The position numbers and the translations under genes are program-made. 64,000 nt of DNA from Cepaea nemoralis (lineage: Eukaryota; Mollusca; Gastropoda; Stylommatophora; Helicidae): contig JACEFZ010027947.1 of NCBI GenBank assembly GCA_014155875.1, positions 336,577 to 400,576 of the forward strand. The letters are read 5' to 3'. Every line of letters begins with the position of its first letter. Position 1 is the first letter of the stretch. This document shows, in pieces, positions 34,143-44,629 of the stretch. Under the pieces are notes generated by a model that saw nothing but the letters and a program-made list of their open reading frames with translations, did no database searches and was not told where the DNA came from.

Positions 34143-34144
34143 AC
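34024..34144. repeat. (CTGT)n, then (CG)n(CA)n microsatellite (copy 2)
   Basis: CTGT units are followed by eight CG and about 28 CA units. Copy 1 has only a short interrupted CA run at this place. Alternating purine-pyrimidine DNA of this kind can adopt Z-form. Confidence 0.96.
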
Positions 34145-35016
34145 AATTATTCAAACACGCTGGATGCTCTCTCAAATTAATTATTCTCTTGACTGTCTGT
34201 GTTCAGACTCAACGACAAAAAAGTGACTATTAAACAAAAACTTACTTTATTAAATTTCTGTCTTTGTTATTTTCACTCCTGATTTTAAGTTTCACCTTAT
34301 GTGTTTTTATTGACCGAGAACTCCTAGTTTGAAAACCTCTTGCTAGCAAGCATTGTGGCATGCTCTCCCCAGTTAGTTATGTTGTGTGTCCCCCCACCAT
34401 TCATTATTTTCTATTCAGCGCAAAAAATCACAGGATTAATTCATCACAAGTCTCCAGGTCGACCGATGTCCGTGACGTGTAGCTATTGTCGTCTGGAGCC
34501 CTGATGTCAGTAGCAGAATTTCCCGCCAAGTCCCATGAAATGTACTCTGGGCCGCCATGTTAGCATCGTGTCACCGCAGAAATGGATGGTGGGATTTGGG
34601 GAAAGAGGAAGAGAAATGGCGCTGGAGGGGGCCCACGTTGATTGGTTGATACGTTCACATCCGGACAGGCATCGATCACTCTCACAGTCTGAAGTCTCCA
34701 AGTTTCCAGTCGCAGACGTGAATTTTTGTCTACGCACCGCGGTACAAGTTTGTCGTTTATATGCTTCCAGACAGTCGAGAATCAGCATTTATTTGACAGA
34801 TGAATAACTTCCCAGGCAATAAGTTGCACATAAATTGTTCTTTTAGTTTTAGAATATCAAATATTTACTTCCACAATATTCTAACGTTGCATTGTCGCAA
34901 AATGAAACGAAACGATAACGGCAAAACAAAGAGCAGTATAGTAGAAGGTGCTGCAGAGATGCGAAGTTGTTGAGATTTCATATATACCACGCCGACATGA
35001 TAGAAGAGTATATACT

Positions 35017-35161
35017 TCTTCTTCTTCTTCGTTCATCCGGGGTTGTTTTTTTCGGATGTGATTGCGTTGTGCCTGTTTACAGCAGAGCTGCGTTGTTGCG
35101 CCGTTAGGCCGACACATCCGACTTCTGCGGGCATTTGTTGACCGGGTTAACCTTCCCGGGG
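35017..35161 (-). mobile_element. Retroposon family N3, insertion with target-site duplication
   Basis: A 145-bp block absent from copy 1 (empty site about 30720-30735). It is flanked by GAAGAGTATATACT at 35003-35016 and 35162-35175. The (GAA)n tail is at the left end, so the insertion is on -. It matches 7914-8063 closely. Confidence 0.92.
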
Positions 35162-35707
35162 GAAGAGTATATACTAAACTGGTCTCTTGGTACAGCAGTT
35201 CGGACCTACTCCATTGTTAATGAGTATTGGTTTCTGTACACCTTTGGGGTGGACCTTGCCTCGTCAGATGAGTATCAGAGAGATTTGTAACATGGAAAGG
35301 CAACAAGGGAACATATCACTCACCTTATATACTTATATACACTCACCTTATATACACTCACGCTATATATCAGAACTATAACTTCTCACCAATGTAACTA
35401 TGTCATAGTATTAATGTGTGTGTGTGGGGGAGGGGGGGACCTATTCCATTACTCTCTCATTTAACATTTATATGAGAGTCAGTTCATCTATGGGTCTGTG
35501 GTGTGCTAGAACCATCACATTGTGTAGGCCTAAATGCGCAAAGGAATAAGTGGCCAGTCTCTCCCTCTCTTAGAGCGCAGGCGTCAACGTGGAATACAAA
35601 ATGCAACCGAAACCACCGCTGCCCGAGGTCAAGCTCATAAAATAATACAGTGCACTTGTGATGTGGGGATACAATGTCACTACTATTGAGAATCAACCCT
35701 GATCACT

Positions 35708-35900
35708 CTATCGGTAAGGTAGGCCAGGTAGCGCAGTGGCTAATGCTAGTGTCTGCCAGTGGTCGTGTGTCTGAATCCCTTTTGAGGAGGGGTATTTGTT
35801 TTCACTGGCATGCGCTCCCAGGTCGACCACGGGTGTCAGGATATGCCCTGGTGAGTAATGTTGGCCTACACAACTATTGACAAGATCACTCACCGAGTGG
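35708..35900 (+). repeat. SINE family S3, with tRNA-like head
   Basis: GGTAGCGCAGTGGCTAATGC is an A-box-like head and GTGTGTCTGAATCCC is at B-box distance. The body contains GCGCTCCCAGGTCGACCACG. This is the clearest S3 head-to-body copy. Confidence 0.75.
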
Positions 35901-36834
35901 TGAAAAAATGATGGAGTAAGCAGCACACCATATAACCCAGTGGCGTGAATAGTGGTCTCTGACTTCATCTTGACGTGACTCACTTGGTAAGCAAGCACAT
36001 CAATCTACCAACCACAACTTATATTTGTGTATGTGCGTGTGTGGTTTATTATGATCACGCAATACAGTCGTGAGTAACTATACATGCATAATTCATGTAC
36101 TCGTGCTTTCTGTTGTATGTCTCCATAATGCAGCGGAAATAAAACGCGTTTATTCCTGGCAATTCCCTGTTTGAATAAGCCTCGAGATTTGTTGACCAGC
36201 GATGTTGTAATAACGCACATAAGTAACAACCAGTTATGTAGCCACAGAAGCGGCTCTTTGGGATATAACCAGCTCTTATTATTTATGAACTGGGTTGACT
36301 CATATATATCAAGTATTACTATTCAGCAGAGTCGTTTTGATTGGTGAAATTTGGCCGACGGAACGTCAGACAGACATAGATCACGTGTCATTGTCGGAAT
36401 AAGAAAACGTCTGGCGGTTCTGTGACCGGGGCCCTATTTGCATGCAGTAACACACAAAAGAACATTTCTCCGCTGACATGTACCTTTATCAAACTTTATC
36501 GACTACTGGTCCATTGTGGTGGACACAAACTAGGACAAATTGAATGACGCCTGCTGCATAGTAAGGACTGGTAAAGACTAAGTCAGATTTATGGAAATGG
36601 TTTGGGGAGGTTGTTTTTTTTTTGGCGCTGAAACAATAAAGGATGACATTTCAACTATGCTTGTCGCGTACTGGGTTATATGGTAGAGAGGGTGTTAGGT
36701 GACCGATGGCATTACTGAGAAGATTAGATGAGGCAGGAAGGTCGTGGAATTTGTGTTGGTGAAAATGATGACGTTTATATGATAATCCGTTTGAAAATGT
36801 TAGAGATGGGTACAGTAGATGGCTGGAGAAGACC
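35901..36834. other. No feature recognised
   Basis: Unassigned sequence without convincing frames. Confidence 0.5.
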
Positions 36835-36998
36835 GTCTTCTTCTTCTTCTTCTTTTTCTTCTTCTTCCTTCTTCTTCTTCTTCTTCTTCTTCTTCTTCTT
36901 CTTCTTCTTCTTCTTCTTCTTCTTCTTCTTCTTCTTCTTCTTCTTCTTCTTCCTCTTCCTCTTCTTCTTCTTCTCTTCTTCTTCTTCTTCTTCTTCTT

Positions 36999-37028
<30 letters not shown>
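36835..37028. repeat. (TTC)n microsatellite, about 190 bp
   Basis: About 63 triplets with several CTC/TTT interruptions. All poly-Ser, poly-Leu, poly-Phe, poly-Glu, poly-Arg and poly-Lys frames here are repeat translations. Pure polypurine on -. Confidence 0.97.
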
Positions 37029-37029
<1 letters not shown>

Positions 37030-37091
37030 AACGAAGGTGGTCCTGTACAACAACAAAGCACGCTTTATTTCCTGTTGGTCGTGATTCCACA

Positions 37092-37230
<139 letters not shown>

Positions 37231-37384
37231 TATTTTCGAAGGGTAACAAATTGGGCATGCAGGCCCGTCTTACATTCGGCCCTTCCAATCACTCATCTTT
37301 CGTTCATCAGTGCATAGTGCATTCACATAGGAAAAAACATTGTCAAATGAATGTTGTAAGCATAAACAATGCATGTTACCATGT

Positions 37385-37803
37385 TATGAGACAAATCCCC
37401 CACCCACCCACCCATCCCCTATCCATCCGCGTGTCCCCCACACACACATCCACCACCCAACCACACACATACCCACAGGCACATACATGACCCCATCCAT
37501 CCACCCATCCCCCAACCACACATCCCACACACACCCCACATACACCATCTCCCCCTCCCCACACACACATCTCCCACCCACCACACATCCCCCACACACA
37601 TCTCCCACCCACCCACACACAAACCCAGGCACACATGCATGCAACCACCCATCCATACCCACCCACATATCCCCCACCTTCACACATCTCCCCACCCACA
37701 CGCACACATCCTCCACCCATCCCATAACCTACCAACACTCACCCACCCACATATCCTCCACCACCCACCCACACACTCCCAACCACTCAGCCAAACACAT
37801 CCT

Positions 37804-37870
<67 letters not shown>
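37385..37870. repeat. C/A-rich CCCAC/CACA minisatellite ending in (GA)n
   Basis: A degenerate mixture of CCCACC, CACACA and ATCC units (37385-37800) is followed by about 32 GA units. The His/Pro/Thr-rich 196-codon frame is an artefact of the repeat. Confidence 0.93.
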
Positions 37871-37871
<1 letters not shown>

Positions 37872-37904
37872 ACATGAACATTGAGAAAATCATCGCTGAG
37901 GAAA

Positions 37905-38610
37905 TAATACAAGTAGCAAATGCAAATTAGAACATTCACTGCCAGGACAGACCATCTCATAGTCTGGTCTTTGCTATCCACTGACGGTTTGAAGGCAACT
38001 ATATCTTCTAGTAGTTGTTGCCTGTCGTTAAGCTTGAGGATGGTTGACGTTTTTCTCCCTGGTGCCATGTGTATCGTCACATTCGAGATCACTTACTGTT
38101 GTAGAATATCTCTGATGATATCAACCCATTTGGGTCTCAGTCTTCTTCTCTCTTTGAAACCACATATTTTGCAGTTGGTTAGTTATCTGTTGCGGTATCT
38201 TCCTCGCACACCGGTTAAGTCCATGCGTGGTGAGACCCCCCCCCCCCCCCCCCCACATATGCATCAGTGTCCGGCGGCTACTAGTTCCAGTTTTGTGTTG
38301 GTTGAGGAGACCCCTCATTCTCCCGATGTACCTCTCGTGTCTGGCCGTGCCAATTTTAACTTCCAAGTCTCTCATTCTGGACAGCGAATTAGATTCACTG
38401 GTGTCAAAGTCCTCCTCACTTGACATCTCTCAAAGAGCGTCAATAAAATCGGACCGATCCATGGGCTAGCCATCTGCAGGGGATGCAAAGCCAGCAAGTT
38501 TATCAACTCGTTCATTTCAATCAACCCCCGCATGTCCCGGAACGAAGATGAAGGTGGACTCTACGTACAACAGACGTAGTTGTTGTTCATATTCTTCCAT
38601 CTTCGTGTTA
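37905..38610 (-). pseudogene. Non-LTR retrotransposon, RNase H end and downstream C-terminus
   Basis: Minus-strand frames read LLYVESTFIFVPGHAGVD, NERVDKLAGFASPADG (RNase H end, normally VPGHxGVxGNERADRLA), stop, PMDRSDFIDALREMSSEEDF, SRMRDLEVKIGTARHERYIG, MRGLLNQHKTGTSSRRTLMH. After a poly-G run and frameshifts come RRLRPKWVDIIRDILQQ, VISNVTIHMAPGRKTSTILK and RQQLLEDIVAFKPSVDS. The first part is the RNase H C-terminal region of an I-type LINE; the origin of the last part is not known to me. It has several stops and the poly-G interruption at 38237-38254 (poly-C on +). Confidence 0.68.
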
Positions 38611-38856
38611 TTGTACCCGCTCTATAGAAAAAGAGCTGGTACCCTTATAAAATAAATCCGTGACCTAGTATACTTGAGACTTCTGAGTTGTGCTATCGAA
38701 GGAAGCAGAATGCGAGCTGGACAGAAAATAGATCAAATGATCCAAGTAAAGACACGGGGGGAACAACAGACAGCTACTGAAAACTATACAAACAAGTCGG
38801 CTGTCTTGGTTTGGTCACGATATGCAATCTGGATGACTAATATTGATCATATACAG

Positions 38857-39258
38857 CAGTGGTTCTCAACCTGTTTTGGCCCATGCACCCCTTCACTATA
38901 TGTTCAGAACCTCACCCCCCCCCCCCCGTTTTTGTATTTCCTCCCTATAAATCCCCCCCCCTTTCCGCCCCTACACAGAATACGTAAAAATGGAGGCTAC
39001 ATTTAATAACACATACTAGAACAAGTCTAGACGTCCACATAAAACGTGATTTGCGGGTCTACTTACGTTATAAAACGAATTTCAGAATGGCGAGAAGGAC
39101 GGAACTGTAAAGTATGGAGGGAAAAACAATATCAAGTAATCGGTTCTTGTATTAACGAGATCTTGAAAAAAATCCCCCCCCCCCCCCCCCGGAAGACCCT
39201 AAAATCCCCCACCCGGCCCGGAGGGGGAGGAGAATTCCCAACCGGCTGAGAAACACTG
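38857..39258 (+). mobile_element. hAT-type MITE, 402 bp, with 8-bp target-site duplication
   Basis: Starts CAGTGGTTCTCAACCTG and ends with the inverted CTGAGAAACACTG. The flanks are ATATACAG at 38849-38856 and 39259-39266. The 8-bp duplication and CAGTGGTTCTCAACC-type ends are hallmarks of hAT transposons. There is no transposase, and poly-C runs lie near both ends. A sibling in opposite orientation lies at 43444-43846 and shares the internal sequence (GTCTAGACGTCCACATAAAA). Confidence 0.95.
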
Positions 39259-39269
39259 ATATACAGGAT

Positions 39270-39521
39270 CAAATCGCATAATTTACGCTCATTTTGCGAC
39301 CGTTTGCCAATCTTCAAGGCGCGCTACAATGCACTGCACCCACCAGAGCCTATGGTTAATCGTCTGAAGGGAGAACTGGCCAAGTCAATTGGTCGAAAAA
39401 TCGACGGCTGCAACTTAAATATTTTAAACCCGGATTCTGGTGACAGCCTTTCATAAGCTTCATAGAATCCTTCTAGGTTAACAATGAGTATATCCCCCCT
39501 ACAAATCTAATGAAGATTGTG
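39270..39521. other. No feature recognised
   Basis: Unassigned. Confidence 0.5.
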
Positions 39522-39606
39522 ATCGGCGTTTGGTCAATGGTGTTACCGGCATTTGGTCAATGCTGTCACCGGCATTTGGCCAACGGTGTCACCAGCATTT
39601 GGTCAA
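39522..39606. repeat. 23-bp tandem repeat, about 3.7 copies
   Basis: The unit CGGCATTTGGTCAATGSTGT recurs four times. Confidence 0.92.
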
Positions 39607-39812
39607 TGGCTGGAGACTGCTGTTACTTATTTAATATTTAGCTTGAGGTTTTATCTTCACTTACACATGTGGTCCTTTTGGTATCTAGTAGGTAACTGCT
39701 GTGAGTTACCTCTTTTTGTTGCCTATTTTGTTTGTTTAAGTGATTTATGATCATCGAAAAAGAAAAAAAATAAGTTACACCCATAACTTTATCGAAATGT
39801 ATCAACTAGAGT

Positions 39813-40057
39813 GCCGGGCTCCCTGGTCGAGGAGTTAAACGACTTTCTCCGTAATCCCGTTTATGCACGAGGTGTAACATAGCGCGCGAGAATTGGAAGT
39901 GGTTCTCCCCGCGTTGGTAACTTAGGGTATAAGTGAGCCGGCCGCTCAGAAAGCATTAGCAAACTACTGAGCGTAATCTTGCCTAGTACATCAACAGCAG
40001 CTGAAAAATACTGATGTTGACTGCAACGTCCTGTATGGGATTGGGAAAAAAAAAAAT
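39813..40057 (+). repeat. SINE family S1, full-length-like
   Basis: Head GCCGGGCTCCCTGGTCGAGG, middle GAGCCGGCCGCTCAGAAAGC, core AACTACTGAGCGTAATCTTG, tail TTGACTGCAACGTCCTG and an A-rich end. Confidence 0.88.
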
Positions 40058-40519
40058 CCAAAGGAAAATAAATAGGACGTCGAAGAAATATCTATATTAC
40101 ACAGACATGCAAGAATGTTGGGATTCCGACATATGTAGAGTTGATGGGGATTGCTGCCAACAGGAGCCAGTGGGGTGAGGATGAAACAACTTCTACACCA
40201 GACTCCGGGCAGACTTACTGACTGATTGATGATGATGTTAATGAATACTTCACGCCTCAACAACAGTGTTTGCTGTGGTATAGCCATGTTGTTTTTATAC
40301 GATAATAAAATCAATCAATATGAATAGTGAAATAATAACTGACAAATATAGCTTAACTCATTAATTGGATAAGAGAACTCATCACACGGTCCATCCGTTC
40401 TGTTGGTAGTTGGTTGCTCTTTAGCAGTGGTCTTAGTTCTACCGGAAGAATATAACAAATATATTCTCCTCTTTTTCTTCCTCCTCCCATCCTGCACGTT
40501 CTTTCTTTGCTATATGGTG
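40058..40519. other. No feature recognised
   Basis: Unassigned. Confidence 0.5.
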
Positions 40520-40567
40520 ACACACACACACACACACACACACACGCACGCACGCACGCACGCGTGC

Positions 40568-40626
<59 letters not shown>

Positions 40627-40665
40627 AGAGCGAACTTCTTTTTCAAATGGTCACACATTGGACAC

Positions 40666-40747
<82 letters not shown>

Positions 40748-40785
40748 AGAGCGAACTTCTTTTCAAATGGTCACACATTGGACAC

Positions 40786-40862
<77 letters not shown>
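40520..40862. repeat. (CA)n, then three (GA)n blocks with a repeated 47-bp spacer
   Basis: CA/CACG repeats to 40566, then (GA)n 40571-40620, (GA)n 40670-40741 and (GA)n 40790-40863. The two spacers (about 40621-40669 and 40742-40789) are nearly identical (AACGAAAGAGCGAACTTCTT, then GGTCACACATTGGACACG). This makes a higher-order unit of about 120 bp. Confidence 0.96.
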
Positions 40863-40864
<2 letters not shown>

Positions 40865-41661
40865 ACTTGTCAAGGTTATGGAAATTGAAACCATGTCGGC
40901 GATTGAACGCTAAAGAGAAGATAATATAGTTCAACAGCAAAACGAGATTGCTGTACAGTTATGCAGAAGGCACAAAACAGTTCAACTGATCAGAAATTGA
41001 GAGATTAAAGAAGAAACGACTAAATATTATCAGGATTACAGGTAATCCCTTGGAATTAACACAAGCAAAATCAACCCGCTGTTACCTGTTGTTTCTCTTG
41101 TGTACATTATTATTTGAATCTATTATGGATAATGCCGTTTCTGATTACTTGCTAGCCATTATCTTCTCACCCTTGTAGTTTCTTTGAAGTTGTTTGTTGT
41201 CCTTTGATACAACTTTTACAATGAAGACGTCAAGTGTTTTTTTGTGCGCGTTGATTCAGAGTAACCATTTGTGTAGCTGATGTTGTGAAGTTTATATACA
41301 GGTGTTAAGAATGGCAATAGTTTTATATTGCCGAGTCTTCGGTGAGCCTTGTTGGTGGCTACCACGTATATACCGTTTATCTTTGTTGATGCCGAGTAGC
41401 ACTCAGTCAAGTGTGTGTTTGTTTACTTCTAGTTGTCACTTATTCTCTCCTGCTGGTATTCTGGTATTGCATACACATTTGGATTCTCGCCTGTGCTACG
41501 GAATTGGTGCATTGGGCTGAGATTCTACGTGTGTTACCTATGAGAGGAAACTGGAGTACTTATGGCGATACCCGCTACGCAAGGAAAGTGTTCCTTAACA
41601 AAAGAAGCAGACCAAGCTCCAACTTCTTTTCACTTGTTTTCTGTTATTTGCATGTCTTTTA
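40863..41661. other. No feature recognised
   Basis: Unassigned sequence without repeats or convincing frames. Confidence 0.5.
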
Positions 41662-41850
41662 GAGGGCGTCGCAGTCAACCCCAACATTTTTTGGCTCTTT
41701 GTGGTTTTCTAGGCAATTTTACGTTCAGTATTTCGCCTTAGTTTTCTGAAAGATCGACACTCATATCAATGTTAAAAATCAACGCAAAACGGCCTGCTTC
41801 CAAATCGCTTGCAGCTGATTTCGAACATTGGTATGCAGTATTATGAAACC
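41662..41850 (-). repeat. SINE family S1 fragment and adjoining tRNA-like head
   Basis: On -, the S1 core and tail (AAATACTGAACGTAAAATTG, GTTGACTGCGACGCCCTC). The adjoining stretch 41785-41850 resembles the head at 11790-11850 (GCTGATTTCGAAC on +). Confidence 0.6.
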
Positions 41851-42290
41851 CGTTCTCTATCTCGTAGCCACAGGCGCTGGGCTGTTTAAGAGTGCTAATT
41901 AATATTCATGAATGTATACATATGCACCGCTGTCGTCGCATCCTTCACGTGTAATTGTGAAGCATTAGAAATCCCTGTCTACTACGGGCGCAATATCTTC
42001 CCTTGATCAGGTCAGTTGCTTATACTTGAGGATATCTGGAGTTCATTGTCCGGGGGAAGGTTGTATCCGTGACTGGGCATTGTATGTTTAACATTGGCTA
42101 GCGGGTCATGTCAGTCTCCTGGTCAACATTCCTCTACTTGACGATTCTGTGCATGGTTGATCGGCGGTCACTTCAGGTTGTGGCTTCTATGTTGGCTGTA
42201 ATCGTAGTATCATAATACCACAGACTGGCGCTCTGAAATATGTAGCACAGTATTGTCCCCCCCCCCCCCCCCCCCCCCCCACCCCCGTGT
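41851..42290. other. No gene; poly-C at 42257-42281
   Basis: Unassigned apart from the homopolymer. Confidence 0.5.
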
Positions 42291-42412
42291 TCCTTTCATT
42301 GTTCTCATGTTTTTCCTGTTTCCGTTTCCCTCATTCAGTTGTTATGCTTTGATATTGTCACTGTTGTGTCTCCCCGTATTTATATGTTGTGTTGCTCTGT
42401 TGCTTGGACGCA

Positions 42413-42700
42413 GTTCGTAATCCCGCATACCGCGTTTGAGACACGGCTGCAGGAGATTTGGCTATTGTATAACATGGTATGGGTGCCGGTCGTTCAGAAA
42501 GCAATGGCAAGCTACTGAACGTAGTGAAATGGAAACAAATAGGTATATTAAACTCCTGCGAGAAAAAACGTACTAAACATCAACAACGTTGCACATACCT
42601 TACAGGGAGATCCACGACGTAAACTTGCCAAGAGATCACAAACAGCGAAAAAAGTCTGGGGTTGACTGTGATGTCCTGTACAGGATATGCAAGTAACTTT
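42413..42700 (+). repeat. SINE family S1, head variant b, with a 93-bp internal insertion
   Basis: Same head as 23805-24032 (GCAGTTCGTAATCCCGCATA). The core is split after GAACGTA by 42524-42616. ACGTA stands at both edges (42519-42523 and 42617-42621). The inserted piece contains GTTGCACATACCTTACAGGG, which looks like the reverse of an S1 tail. Confidence 0.78.
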
Positions 42701-42777
42701 ATGCATTTGTTTGCTGATGAAGGCTAGTCGCAGCAACGTCCTATGCTTTCCGTAATTGTGTTCTGTAAAGCTGCATT

Positions 42778-43017
42778 GCCGATCTCTCTGGCTGAGGGGT
42801 TACACCACTTTCTCCGTAATCCCGTTTATCACGCAGTCTCGTAGCGGGCGAGAACTGGCAGCGGTTCGTCCCCCGCTGGTGACTTGCGGGATAACTGAGC
42901 CGGCCGCTCAGAAAGCAGTGGCAAACTACTGAGCGTAATCTTGCCAAGACATCAACAGACAGCTGAAAGAAGCTGCTGTTGACAGCGATGTCCTGTAAAA
43001 AGGATATGCGGGGGAAA
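42778..43017 (+). repeat. SINE family S1, full-length with 11-bp target-site duplication
   Basis: 240 bp flanked by AAAGCTGCATT at 42767-42777 and 43018-43028. The paralogous empty site is at about 48417-48427. Starts GCCGATCTCTCTGGCTGAGG and ends AAGGATATGCGGGGGAAA. This copy sets the S1 boundaries. Confidence 0.93.
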
Positions 43018-43127
43018 AAAGCTGCATTACTTCGTGTTATTTCATATTGTTGATATTTTCACAGCTTTACCGTAGTTCCACTAACTTAATTCATACTTTA
43101 GTATCATACTATGTGGTTATGTTTGGT

Positions 43128-43290
43128 ATCATCATGATCAAGTGCCCTGCCAGTTGGCGTAGGCGTTCATATATCTCCAGTGCCTCTCTTCTCATCACAT
43201 GACCAAAGAAAGCTGTTTGTCTCTTTCTTATTGTTGCATATAATGTTCCAGTTTCATTAGCCTCTTTCAGGCAATCTTCATTGGGCAGAG
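43128..43290 (-). pseudogene. RTE-clade retrotransposon, C-terminal fragment with internal deletion
   Basis: The minus frame reads ANETGTLYATIRKRQTAFFG, HVMRREALE and then jumps to IYERLRQLAGH followed by ATGATG. About 40 residues (the GRGRQREKxLDDLxRW part) are missing between them. A poly-C run (43291-43313) borders it. Confidence 0.83.
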
Positions 43291-43443
43291 CCCCCCCCCC
43301 CCCCCCCCCCCCGAACAACTCCTCATCACCGCCGTGACTCACGTTCTAGAGAAAAGTATATGTGACTAGAGATGACAGCCTAAGACAATCGGGAGTCATA
43401 TTCTAGTGAATACAATCTGTGGCCTTTGAGATTCATTCTAGAG

Positions 43444-43846
43444 CAGTGGTTCTCAACCGGTGGGGAATCCCCCCCCCCCGGGGAGGAGGAAAGGGTGGGG
43501 GGGGTTAGGGTTTCAGGGGGGGGGGGGGGAATTAAGATTATTTCAAGATCGCGTTAATACAAGAACCGATTACTTTATATTGTTTTTCCCTTCATACTTT
43601 ATGGTTCTGTACGTCTCACCCTTCTAGAAATTCATTTTATAACGTAAGTAGATCCGCACATCACGTTTTATGTAGACGTCTAGACTTGTTTTAGTATGTG
43701 CTATTAAATTTAGTTTCCATTATTACGTATACTGTGTAGGGGCGTGGTGGATTTTTAGGGTGGAAATACGAAACGGATGGGGGGGGGGGTGACGTTATAA
43801 AAATATGGTGAAGGGGGCACGGGCCAAAAAAGGTTGAGAACTACTG
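43444..43846 (-). mobile_element. hAT-type MITE, 403 bp, with 8-bp target-site duplication
   Basis: Begins CAGTGGTTCTCAACCGG and ends GGTTGAGAACTACTG. The flanks are TTCTAGAG at 43436-43443 and 43847-43854. Its interior is the reverse complement of 38857-39258. It sits inside a degenerate repeat of roughly 40 bp (ATTCTAGAGAATACA units, about 43395-43940). Confidence 0.95.
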
Positions 43847-44016
43847 TTCTAGAGAAACAATCTATGTCCTTTGATACTCATATAGAGAATACAGTGTGTT
43901 ACAACTGAGGATCATCTTCTAGAGAATACAGTATATGAACATTCTTGTTGTTGCTCTTCTTCTTCCAAGATATAGACCTATTGCATGTATGCAATATATG
44001 ACAAGGACAGTTGTTT

Positions 44017-44125
44017 CTCATACCTACTTATAAGCTGGCTTATGAATGACAGAAATTGTCACTCATATCTACTTAAGGGCTGGCTTATGAATGACAGAAT
44101 TCGTCTCCATCTACTTATTAGCAGG
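44017..44125. repeat. About 50-bp repeat, two to three copies
   Basis: GCTGGCTTATGAATGACAGA occurs twice with CTACTTA blocks before it; a third copy is partial. Confidence 0.75.
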
Positions 44126-44394
44126 CTTCTGGATCCAGCGGTTTATATTTGTTAATTTGTATCTTGTAGAGGAATGAAGTGATATGTCCCTTCTTTCACC
44201 GAGCCAGCCCAGCCTATTTGTCTTAGGCATAAATCATCGAGATGTGTCTTGTAGATATGAAAGCGGACGTTCTACTGGTAATATCATCACAGAATCAGCG
44301 TCATTAATCCAGCACTCATCTTTACTGCCGTTTCTCATAGCAGCTAGTCTTTGCTTTATCTTCAGCTGTCATTCATATTGCCAATTTACACACA

Positions 44395-44466
<72 letters not shown>
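44395..44466. repeat. (CT)n microsatellite
   Basis: About 35 CT units with one TTT interruption. Confidence 0.97.
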
Positions 44467-44472
<6 letters not shown>

Positions 44473-44629
44473 CATTTCCTTTGTATCTCGACTCCCATGG
44501 CTAATGTTTCCCTACTCTTACCTTCTCTCTCTCCCCACCCCTCCCCCATTCATGTTCATTGTGTCTCAAATCTTCTATCTTACTTTCTCTCTTGCATAAT
44601 ACTGCAGTATGGATTCATGTGTTCTTTTT

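Larger units (their letters stand above)
30953..35404 (+). repeat. Tandem duplication of about 4.45 kb, copy 2
   Basis: Direct repeat of 26477-30933 with a joint of about 20 bp. The 33100-33740 stretch aligns poorly to copy 1 and is full of lengthened homopolymers. Copy 2 alone carries the N3 insertion at 35017 and a (CG)n(CA)n expansion at 34080-34140; it lacks N4. Confidence 0.96.
42300..43110 (+). repeat. Dispersed repeat interrupted by two SINEs
   Basis: After removing the SINEs at 42413-42700 and 42778-43017, the remaining pieces match 48100-48460: GTTGTGTCTCCCCGT, TTTGTTTGCTGATGAAGG, CTGCATTACTTCGTGTTATT and GCTTTACCGTAGTTCCACTA. The block order is rotated relative to the copy at 48 kb. 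Confidence 0.75.

Noticed and set aside
37340..37930. 196-codon His/Pro/Thr-rich frame and Gly/Trp/Val-rich frames on the opposite strand
   Set aside because: Translations of the CCCAC/CACA minisatellite and (GA)n.
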